From positions 3,945 to 25,240 of the forward strand of contig HF990796.1 in the NCBI GenBank assembly GCA_000436255.1: DNA of 21,296 nt, in the 5' to 3' direction. The position numbers and the translations under genes are program-made. A model generated the notes under the pieces. That model did no database searches and was not told the origin of the DNA. It worked only from the letters and a program-made list of their open reading frames with translations. This document shows, in pieces, positions 1 to 6,466 of the stretch. How positions within the stretch are numbered: the first letter of the stretch is position 1; every line of letters begins with the position of its first letter. This DNA is from Clostridium sp. CAG:1193. Lineage in GTDB: Bacteria > Bacillota_I > Bacilli_A > RF39 > UBA660.

Positions 1-7
1 TTTATTA

Positions 8-13
8 TATAAT
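8..13 (+). promoter_or_regulatory. Possible -10 element of uppP
   Basis: A perfect TATAAT lies 18 bases before the uppP ATG. Its -35 partner would fall outside the window, so it cannot be checked. If used, transcription would begin about 12 bases before the start codon and the leader would hold little more than the ribosome site. Confidence 0.35.
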
Positions 14-31
14 TTACTAGAGGGTGATTTT

Positions 32-832
32 ATGAAATTATTAATGTATATTATTTTAGGATTTATTCAAGGCTTTACAGAGCCAATACCAGTTTCTTCA
101 AGTGGACACTTAGTAATATTTAATTCCCTACTTAATGTAGAAGAGTTTAAAGATTTAAACTTTGAAATAATAGTTAATTTTGGTAGTTTACTTGCAATAT
201 TATATTTTTATAGAAAAGAACTTATAAGTATTATTAAAGATTTCTTTATGTATATTAAAACTAAAGATAATAAATATAAAGAAAATTATAAGTATGCTTG
301 GATGATAGTTATTGCAACTATACCAGCAGGTCTCGCTGGACTTTTATTAAAAGATAAAATAGAAGCTATAACTAGCCCAAAAGTAGTTGGAATATCTTTA
401 CTTATTACAGCTTTAATGTTGTTTTTAGTAAAAGATATTAAAGGTACAAAAACAAAAAAAGATATTGGTATAAAAGAAGCTATAACAGTTGGATTATTTC
501 AAGTAATCGCACTATTCCCTGGTATTAGTAGAAGTGGATCTACTCTAGTTGGAGGAATGAGTTCTAAACTAAATAGAGAAACATCTTTTAAATTTAGTTT
601 TATGCTTTATATACCAATTAGTTTTGCAACCATGATATTAGGTGTTAAAGATGTAGCGACAAGTGGTAATTTAAGTAATTTATGGTTACCATATACACTT
701 GGTATGTTAGTATCTATGGTAGTTACTTACTATTCAATTAAATGGTTTAAGAAATTACTTGAAGAAGGTAAACTTATATATTTTGTATACTACTGTTTAG
801 TTGTAGGAATTCTAACAATATTATTTTTATAA
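32..832 (+). CDS. uppP: Undecaprenyl-diphosphatase UppP (BacA family)
   Basis: Integral membrane phosphatase of 266 residues that converts undecaprenyl diphosphate to the monophosphate, recycling the lipid carrier for peptidoglycan and other wall polymers. Both family signatures are present: the N-terminal E17-P-I-P-V-S-S-S-G-H26 segment and the second F-P-G-I-S-R-S-G-S-T segment at residues 162-171, with the invariant Arg at 167. The length matches the family (about 265-280) and the chain is a string of hydrophobic segments. The ATG follows an AGAGGGTGA ribosome site at ordinary spacing. The gene stands alone and is closed by a hairpin terminator overlapping its stop. Its presence argues that this AT-rich organism still makes a wall, which fits the M23 hydrolase in the secretion locus. 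Identification is firm. Confidence 0.95.
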   Translation: MKLLMYIILGFIQGFTEPIPVSSSGHLVIFNSLLNVEEFKDLNFEIIVNFGSLLAILYFYRKELISIIKDFFMYIKTKDNKYKENYKYAWMIVIATIPAGLAGLLLKDKIEAITSPKVVGISLLITALMLFLVKDIKGTKTKKDIGIKEAITVGLFQVIALFPGISRSGSTLVGGMSSKLNRETSFKFSFMLYIPISFATMILGVKDVATSGNLSNLWLPYTLGMLVSMVVTYYSIKWFKKLLEEGKLIYFVYYCLVVGILTILFL

Positions 833-857
833 AAAAAAGCAAAAAATTGCTTTTTTT
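832..857 (+). terminator. Rho-independent terminator after uppP
   Basis: An 11-bp perfect stem, AAAAAAAGCAA pairing with TTGCTTTTTTT around an AAAA loop, starts at the last base of the uppP stop codon. The stem is AT-rich with only one GC pair of bases (GC/GC), but its 3' arm doubles as the T tract. It separates uppP from the next plus-strand gene. Confidence 0.7.
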
Positions 858-868
858 ATTATATAAAT

Positions 869-876
869 GCTATAAT
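869..876 (+). promoter_or_regulatory. -10 region of the beta-propeller gene
   Basis: A perfect TATAAT at 871-876 is preceded by TG one base upstream, giving an extended -10. A partial -35 (TTGCTT, 847-852) sits 18 bases upstream, inside the 3' arm of the uppP terminator. The ATG is only 16 bases after the -10, so the leader would be about 10 bases with a weak TAGGAT ribosome site. Confidence 0.5.
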
Positions 877-892
877 AGAATTGGTGTAGGAT

Positions 893-1915
893 ATGAAAAA
901 AGTAGTTATATGTACAATATATGCAATTTTGTGTTTATTAATTTATATTAAAACTGATTTTTCAAAATCAGTAACTATATCTAAAATAGATTATGATTCA
1001 AAACCTTTTACTGAAATAGAAAAAGTAGATGAAAAAAGTGAATGGATAAATATTCCCACTTATGAAGAGTCAGGTGAAGTTACACATCCAAAGGTAATAT
1101 ATCAAAATAAAGGAATAAATGGATATAAGTACTGGATGGTATCTACTCCTTACCCATTTAATGATGCATATTATGAAAATCCTTCTATAACTGTTTCAAA
1201 CGATGGAACTAATTTTATTGAACCAGATGGAATTAAAAATCCAGTTAGTGGATTTTCAGATACATATAATGATAATTCATATTATTCTGATCCTTTTATG
1301 TTATATAATGGGAGTGAATTTGAACTGTTTTATAGAAAAACTAAATCGATAGATAACGGCAAATATATAAAAGATGGATTTAATTACATGATATATCAAA
1401 CTTCAAAAGATGGTATTTCGTGGAGTGAAAAAGAATACATTTTATTAAATAATCCACCTGAAAGATATATGAGTATGTCAGTAGTTAAACAAGATAATTT
1501 ATATAAAATATGGTATATAAATTATGATGGTGTAATTAGATATATAGAAAGTGCTGATTTAAAAAATTTTAGTAAACCAATAAGTGTAAAAGTTAATGAT
1601 TTTAATAAATTTATATGGCATGGTGAAATACAATATGTAGATGGAAAATATGTACTAGTACTTTTAATAAGATATAAACTTTATTATTCTGAATCAGTTG
1701 ATGGCATTAATTTTGATAGACCTAAACTTATTGATACTAATCTTGATGAGTTAAATGGTACTATACATCATATATACAAATCATCATTTATAATAGATAA
1801 AAATAAAGTTGAATTATTCGTTCCAATAAGAGTAAACTATGTTTGGAAAATGAGACACTTTGTATTTGAAAAAGAAAATTTTTATAATTTTATTAACAAA
1901 AAAGAAATCAACTGA
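893..1915 (+). CDS. Membrane-anchored beta-propeller protein (GH43/GH32-like)
   Basis: 340 residues. Residues 4-20 form one hydrophobic segment, a signal anchor or signal peptide without a lipobox; the rest is exported. The body looks like a five-bladed propeller of the GH43/GH32/sialidase type. Short S-x-D-G-x-x-[FW] turns recur at 102-108, 170-177 and 267-274, and blade-like stretches such as HPKVIY (65-70), YENPSI (94-99), YYSDPFMLY (130-138) and HGEIQYVDGKY (243-253) are typical of glycan-acting or glycan-binding propellers. It probably acts on or binds a carbohydrate at the cell surface, but I cannot assign a substrate and cannot confirm a catalytic acid/base pair. It has its own promoter and is followed by a terminator shared with rmuC on the opposite strand. 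Fold class is moderately sure; function is open. Confidence 0.6.
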   Translation: MKKVVICTIYAILCLLIYIKTDFSKSVTISKIDYDSKPFTEIEKVDEKSEWINIPTYEESGEVTHPKVIYQNKGINGYKYWMVSTPYPFNDAYYENPSITVSNDGTNFIEPDGIKNPVSGFSDTYNDNSYYSDPFMLYNGSEFELFYRKTKSIDNGKYIKDGFNYMIYQTSKDGISWSEKEYILLNNPPERYMSMSVVKQDNLYKIWYINYDGVIRYIESADLKNFSKPISVKVNDFNKFIWHGEIQYVDGKYVLVLLIRYKLYYSESVDGINFDRPKLIDTNLDELNGTIHHIYKSSFIIDKNKVELFVPIRVNYVWKMRHFVFEKENFYNFINKKEIN

Positions 1916-1924
1916 TTTCTTTTT
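1899..1924. terminator. Bidirectional terminator between convergent genes
   Basis: An 11-bp perfect stem (1899-1909 with 1914-1924, loop AACT) has an A run on the left and a T run on the right, so it can end transcription from both sides. It contains the TGA of the propeller gene (1913-1915) and touches the rmuC stop (1923-1925). Confidence 0.7.
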
Positions 1925-2996
1925 AATTATCTTTATTAGTTATAAATTTATCAACTTCTACTTTATTTATTGATTCAAATTTATTAGTTATTTTCTCAGT
2001 AGTTATATTAACCTCTTTAACATCTCTACTTACTTTATCAATACTTTTTTGAAGAGTATCCCATCTTTCTTTATAACGAGAAAATTCAACACTTAAAGCA
2101 CTTAATTCTTTTTGAATTATAACTGCATATTTATCTCTTTCAGTATTTTTAATAACGGTTTGTACAACAGTAAGCATAGACATAAGTGTTGTTGGAGATG
2201 CTATCCAAACCCTATTCTTATATGCATAATCTATTATGTCTTGATGATATGCATTAAGTTCTGCAAATAAAGCTTCAGCAGGCAGAAACATAAATGCTTG
2301 ATTAGAAGTAACACCAGGAATTATATATTTTTCTTTAATCGCATCTATGTGTTTTTTTACATCTAATTTAAATTTTTTTTCATATAATTCTCTATCTAAC
2401 TTAGATAGATTTTTATCAACCATTCTTTCATAGTTTTCAAGAGGAAACTTTGAATCAATTGCAATTGTACCAAGTGGTTCGGGCGCATACATTACTGCAT
2501 CTGCTATATATCCATTGGGAAATTTATGTTGTAAATCATATATTTTAGTATTATTTTCACCAAATACATTTCTTAATATATTGTTTAAATTAACCTCTCC
2601 AAAAGTACCTCTGCTCTTTTTATCAGTAAGAATTCCCTGTAAAGATACTATATCACTAGATAAAGTTTCTATTTTCTTCTGTGCCTCATCTATTTTAGAT
2701 AGCCTTTCTAAAACAGACATAAAAGTTTTATTAGTCTTATCAAAGTTTTCATCTAATCTACTATTAACTTTTTCATTTATTTTTATTAATCTATCTTCTA
2801 TCTTATCATTTAAATTATTAAAATCTTGATTTAAATTTCTACTAAAATCTGATTTAAAATCCCCTATTTCTTTAGTAATATTAGTCTCAAATCTACCTAG
2901 TCTTTCTGTAATATTACCTTCATTTATATTCTTAAATAAAGATATAATAACTAGTATTATAGTTATTATAAGAAGTACAATTATTATATAATCCAC
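1923..2996 (-). CDS. rmuC: RmuC-family DNA recombination/anti-recombination protein
   Basis: 357 residues. RmuC proteins limit DNA inversions and carry a nuclease-like core. Visible order: one membrane segment (3-21), a long charged coiled coil (about 25-125), then the conserved domain with S-R-G-T-F-G-E (128-134), I-A-D-A (164-167) and I-D-S-K-F-P (180-185), whose D181/K183 resemble a PD-(D/E)XK active site, followed by F-L-P-A-E (237-241) and ASPTTLM (266-272). The length is normal. The start is a GTG one base after the stop of the upstream prepilin gene; its GGAGG lies in that gene's last two Gly codons, so translation looks coupled. An overlapping ATG two bases upstream is out of frame. 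Identification is firm; why it follows a pilin gene is unclear. Confidence 0.93.
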   Translation of the reverse strand: MDYIIIVLLIITIILVIISLFKNINEGNITERLGRFETNITKEIGDFKSDFSRNLNQDFNNLNDKIEDRLIKINEKVNSRLDENFDKTNKTFMSVLERLSKIDEAQKKIETLSSDIVSLQGILTDKKSRGTFGEVNLNNILRNVFGENNTKIYDLQHKFPNGYIADAVMYAPEPLGTIAIDSKFPLENYERMVDKNLSKLDRELYEKKFKLDVKKHIDAIKEKYIIPGVTSNQAFMFLPAEALFAELNAYHQDIIDYAYKNRVWIASPTTLMSMLTVVQTVIKNTERDKYAVIIQKELSALSVEFSRYKERWDTLQKSIDKVSRDVKEVNITTEKITNKFESINKVEVDKFITNKDN

Positions 2997-2997
2997 A

Positions 2998-3897
2998 TTA
3001 TCCTCCTATATATACCTTACTCATTCCATCAAAATAACTAAGGTTTTTATCACACCATTCTTTTGATGGTTCATTTCCTTTTCCAAATGTAGTTGTCAAA
3101 TTAACTGCTAGTAGATTATCTATATATGCTTTATTTACAGTTGAACTTTCATTATCCTTATGAAAATAATTCCCACCTACAAAGAAGTTACCATTATATT
3201 TATCTTCTGTGATAGAGCCTAATGCAGATATTTTTTCCCATCCGTTTGTTTCTCTATTGATTGTTGCGACTACAAAGTCTCCACCACCATAAGGAGCAAT
3301 TGTCATATACATTGTAGAAGTATCACTAGCAAACTCAATTACATTTACATATTCAGATAAATATATAACATCTCCTATATTAACTTCATTACTATCAACT
3401 GCAAAATTGCTTCCAGCCCATCTATTACTTGTTTCAGTATATAATGATGCATTTCCTTCATACTTATCGTCATTAGTTATTTTATTACCAGGAGAAAACC
3501 ATAAAAACCCTTCTGTACCATTTTCCATACCACCATTTTTTACTAAATTAGTTATATTTCTTTCTATGTAGGTATTAACATACATATAATTATCTAATTT
3601 ATTTGCAATAACATAACCTGTCATATTAGTATCTGTTACTGGATTTTTAACTGGACATTCTAAATAATCTTCATCACATAAATCTGTAATAGAAACTGAT
3701 ATTGGTGCATTTAATTCATAATCACTTACATAATTTTTTGCAGCAGATATTACTATATCTTTTACTCTATTTAAAGCATCTTCCTTTGATTTTTTTAATT
3801 GACTTAATAGCTCAGGTACTGCAAAAACCATAAGTATACCTAATATTGCTATTACTGCTAAAAGTTCTACTAAAGTAAATCCATTTTTATTTTTCAT
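2998..3897 (-). CDS. Type IV prepilin-like protein with C-terminal jelly-roll-like domain
   Basis: 299 residues from the ATG at 3897, preceded by an AGGTGAT ribosome site. The N-terminus is a textbook type IV/type II prepilin: a short basic leader MKNKNG, cleavage before F7, Glu at mature position +5, then about 20 hydrophobic residues and an amphipathic helix (to about 60). Residues 61-115 form a small region with a Cys pair (C74, C81). From about 117 to 299 the sequence changes to a beta-rich, Asn/Gly/Tyr-rich domain that begins VKNGGMENG and ends with T-F-G-K-G-N-E-P-S-K-E-W-C (270-282), a closing motif common in phage-tail and carbohydrate-binding jelly-roll modules. It is probably an adhesive minor pilin. 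It would need a prepilin peptidase, not seen here. It lies between a rhodanese gene and rmuC. A longer reading from a TTG at 3942 lacks a proper ribosome site. Confidence 0.75.
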   Translation of the reverse strand: MKNKNGFTLVELLAVIAILGILMVFAVPELLSQLKKSKEDALNRVKDIVISAAKNYVSDYELNAPISVSITDLCDEDYLECPVKNPVTDTNMTGYVIANKLDNYMYVNTYIERNITNLVKNGGMENGTEGFLWFSPGNKITNDDKYEGNASLYTETSNRWAGSNFAVDSNEVNIGDVIYLSEYVNVIEFASDTSTMYMTIAPYGGGDFVVATINRETNGWEKISALGSITEDKYNGNFFVGGNYFHKDNESSTVNKAYIDNLLAVNLTTTFGKGNEPSKEWCDKNLSYFDGMSKVYIGG

Positions 3898-3938
3898 ATC
3901 ATCACCTATCATAAGTATACATTCTTTTTTACTCAAAA

Positions 3939-4217
3939 TCAATTAGTGTTTTTATATTCTTTATATCCTCCTTTAATTGAATATATTTTATAACCCATTT
4001 TATTTAATTTTAAAGATAATTCTCTAGATTTAACTCCTAAATCACAATATAAATAATATTTTTTATTCTTCTTTAAATATTTTTCTGGCACTAATTCTAG
4101 TATATCTATTGGAATATTTATAGCATTATCTATATGATTCATTTTATACTCATAATTCTCTCTTATATCAATTAATGTTATATTATTTAAATTTAAACTA
4201 TTAAGATTAACTTCCAT
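3939..4217 (-). CDS. Single-domain rhodanese-like protein
   Basis: 92 residues, one rhodanese domain and nothing else. The active-site loop is Y-C-D-L-G-V-K-S, with the catalytic Cys in a C-x-x-G-x-x-S arrangement; upstream are D-I-R-E-N-Y-E-Y and the H-I-x-x-A-I-N-I-P strand, both typical. Such proteins carry sulfane sulfur or take part in thiol handling in the cytoplasm; the partner is not evident. The ATG at 4217 has a GGGTGAT ribosome site; a TTG start four codons earlier would overlap that site and is unlikely. First gene of a three-gene unit with the prepilin and rmuC, separated from virD4 by a terminator. A weak TAAAAT -10 (4233-4238) could serve it, but I see no -35. Confidence 0.85.
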   Translation of the reverse strand: MEVNLNSLNLNNITLIDIRENYEYKMNHIDNAINIPIDILELVPEKYLKKNKKYYLYCDLGVKSRELSLKLNKMGYKIYSIKGGYKEYKNTN

Positions 4218-4240
4218 CTTATCACCCAATATATTTTATG

Positions 4241-4270
4241 AAAAAAAAATAACACTGATTAGGTGTTATT
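4241..4270 (-). terminator. Rho-independent terminator of the T4SS operon
   Basis: Read on the minus strand, AATAACAC pairs with GTGTTATT around a 7-base loop (4248-4270), followed at once by a run of nine T. The hairpin contains the virD4 stop codon and ends the machine operon. Confidence 0.85.
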
Positions 4271-6410
4271 CATCAAAGAAGAAATCATCAAAGAATTGAT
4301 CATCTGTTGTATCTTCATCTTCTATATCATTTATTATTTTATCTATATCTTCTGATACTTTAACTGCATCTTTAGTATCAGGTTCAATAATCTTTTTAAG
4401 ATCATCATTATTTTTATTAATTTTTTCTTTAATATTATCATCAATATCAATAACCTTATTTTCTTTAATACTATTATTTATTTCTTTAGATTTTTCCATT
4501 TCTTCTTCTTTTTCAAGTTCTGCTATTTTAGCATCTATTTTCTTTATTAATTCATCAACATCAAACTCATCTTCATCACTTTTTGTAATTGATTTAGATG
4601 GGAAATTCATTGGTGGTCTATCTATTGGCATGCTTGATTTAAATGGAGGATTATCTTTTAAAGAACTTCCAAGTGGACTATTCATCATACTCTCTTTTTT
4701 CTTTTCTTTAACAAATGTCCTCATATCAAAAGTTTCAATTGAATGTTTTTGCCTTTCTGGATATGCTGCTTTTTCATATTTTGGAATATTCCAGTTATAT
4801 TCATCTACACCTCTTAATTTAGTTTTAAAAGGATCCATTCTGTGTTTTTTAATTATAGCATCTTTAAATTGTAAACGTTGTAAATCTGATACGGTAATAA
4901 GTGGTCTTGTTTCATCTGGTTTATCCTTTCCTTTACCTTTTACTTTTCTTTCACCACATAATTTACTTATTTCTTCAAGTGCATTTAATTCACTACTTAA
5001 TAAATAAATCATATTACCACAGTTACCTTTAATAGTTTCTGCATTTTCTTTTCCATAAACTTGATTTAACTGTGCGAAGTTCTGGATTATTAAATTAAAT
5101 CTAATTTGTCTTGAACGTGCAGCTGTTATCATTGTTGTTACATCTTTTAATTCTGGCATATTTGCAAATTCATCTAGTATAAAGTTTGTTCTTATTGCAA
5201 GTTTACCACCATTTTCTTGTGCTACATCTATTAATGATTCATAACATTGTTTTACAAATATTGTAGTAAGTGAGTGATATGTTGTTTTTTCATCTTGTAT
5301 TACTAGGAATACTGCTGTTTTCTTTCTTCCTATATCCATCATATCAAAATCACTAGCTGATAACATTTCAGATAAATTTTCTGCCATTGCAAATATATTT
5401 ATCTTTTGTCTAAATACAGATATAATGCTTCCTTTTGTTTCATTTGGAGCATCAATTGTACCAGCAGCATTTATATATGCTGGATTAGTAACATCTTTTA
5501 ATTTAAAGTATTCTTTTGCATAACTAGATGCCCCATATTTTTCTTCACCTACAGTAAGCATTTGAATAATTGAATTTATATTAACACATTTTTCATCTGC
5601 ATCTTGAAATAATCCTTGTGCAAGACCAACAAAGTAATCTGCTGATGTATTTTGCCAAAATGGATCATCTGCTTTTTCATCATGAAGTATATTTATAGCA
5701 AGATCACGAAGTAATTCATTAGATTTATCATAATTACCACTTTTATATAATTTATATGGTAATGATAATGGATTCCAACTATTACCTTTTTGTGGATTAC
5801 GGAAGTTTAATAATAATATATTGTATCCTCTATCTCTTAAGAAATTTGCATTGTTTTCAAATATTTCTCCTTTAGGGTCAGTAATAATCATTGATTCACC
5901 CTTCTTAGCAAGAATATGAACAAGAGGATTGACTATACAATAAGTTTTACCACTACCTGTCGCACCAATTATTAATGAATGTGATTCTCCATCATCTACC
6001 CATATTTTTCCTTTTTCTGAATATAAAGGAACTCCTGCTGCTTTATATGAATAATCAGATTCATTTATTTCTTTTACATCTCTTGCTGATTTAATATCCT
6101 TAGGTTTAGCCCATTTTGAATATCCGTCTCCACCTTTTTTCTCTTTTGCAAAGCCAAAACCACTTTCTCTTTCAAAGAAATAAGAAGAAACCATCATAAC
6201 AATTCCAATCATTATTATTATAAAGAATAGTACTGTTCCAAATAAATTTTTTTCACTTAATCCAGGAAGTGGATTAAATCCAACTAAATATCCTGTTTGT
6301 GAATAACTTGATAAATTTCCTACACCGACTGCAATTAAATAAAATAGGAAAATTGAGAATAATACAAAATATAATATATCTTTAGGTTCAGCTTTAAATT
6401 TTAATTTCAT
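4266..6410 (-). CDS. virD4: VirD4/TraG-family type IV coupling ATPase
   Basis: 714 residues. Coupling proteins are hexameric inner-membrane ATPases that select substrate and feed it to the T4SS channel. Two membrane segments (about 12-31 and 57-76) are followed by the motor domain: Walker A G-A-T-G-S-G-K-T (149-156), T-D-P-K-G-E (177-182), Walker B F-I-L-D-E-F-A-N-M-P (410-419) and the I-I-Q-N-F-A-Q-L motif (441-448). After about residue 560 comes a non-conserved tail of some 150 residues, Lys/Asp/Glu/Asn-rich and probably disordered or coiled, ending in an acidic-aromatic stretch (DDQFFDDFFFDE). In other systems such acidic tails bind substrates or adaptors. Last gene of the operon, 56 bases after the M23 gene, with a likely promoter of its own. 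No relaxase gene accompanies it. Family assignment is firm; substrate unknown. Confidence 0.93.
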   Translation of the reverse strand: MKLKFKAEPKDILYFVLFSIFLFYLIAVGVGNLSSYSQTGYLVGFNPLPGLSEKNLFGTVLFFIIIMIGIVMMVSSYFFERESGFGFAKEKKGGDGYSKWAKPKDIKSARDVKEINESDYSYKAAGVPLYSEKGKIWVDDGESHSLIIGATGSGKTYCIVNPLVHILAKKGESMIITDPKGEIFENNANFLRDRGYNILLLNFRNPQKGNSWNPLSLPYKLYKSGNYDKSNELLRDLAINILHDEKADDPFWQNTSADYFVGLAQGLFQDADEKCVNINSIIQMLTVGEEKYGASSYAKEYFKLKDVTNPAYINAAGTIDAPNETKGSIISVFRQKINIFAMAENLSEMLSASDFDMMDIGRKKTAVFLVIQDEKTTYHSLTTIFVKQCYESLIDVAQENGGKLAIRTNFILDEFANMPELKDVTTMITAARSRQIRFNLIIQNFAQLNQVYGKENAETIKGNCGNMIYLLSSELNALEEISKLCGERKVKGKGKDKPDETRPLITVSDLQRLQFKDAIIKKHRMDPFKTKLRGVDEYNWNIPKYEKAAYPERQKHSIETFDMRTFVKEKKKESMMNSPLGSSLKDNPPFKSSMPIDRPPMNFPSKSITKSDEDEFDVDELIKKIDAKIAELEKEEEMEKSKEINNSIKENKVIDIDDNIKEKINKNNDDLKKIIEPDTKDAVKVSEDIDKIINDIEDEDTTDDQFFDDFFFDE

Positions 6411-6432
6411 AATATCACATCCATCAATTTTT

Positions 6433-6461
6433 ATTATAACAAATATACACTTTTTAATAAA
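6433..6461 (-). promoter_or_regulatory. Probable internal promoter for virD4
   Basis: In the gap before virD4 the minus strand reads TGTTATAAT (extended -10, TATAAT at 6438-6433), with a weak TTTATT 17 bases upstream (6461-6456). The start site would be near 6426, giving a 15-base leader. It would allow virD4 to be made apart from the rest of the operon. Confidence 0.45.
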
Positions 6462-6466
6462 GCATT

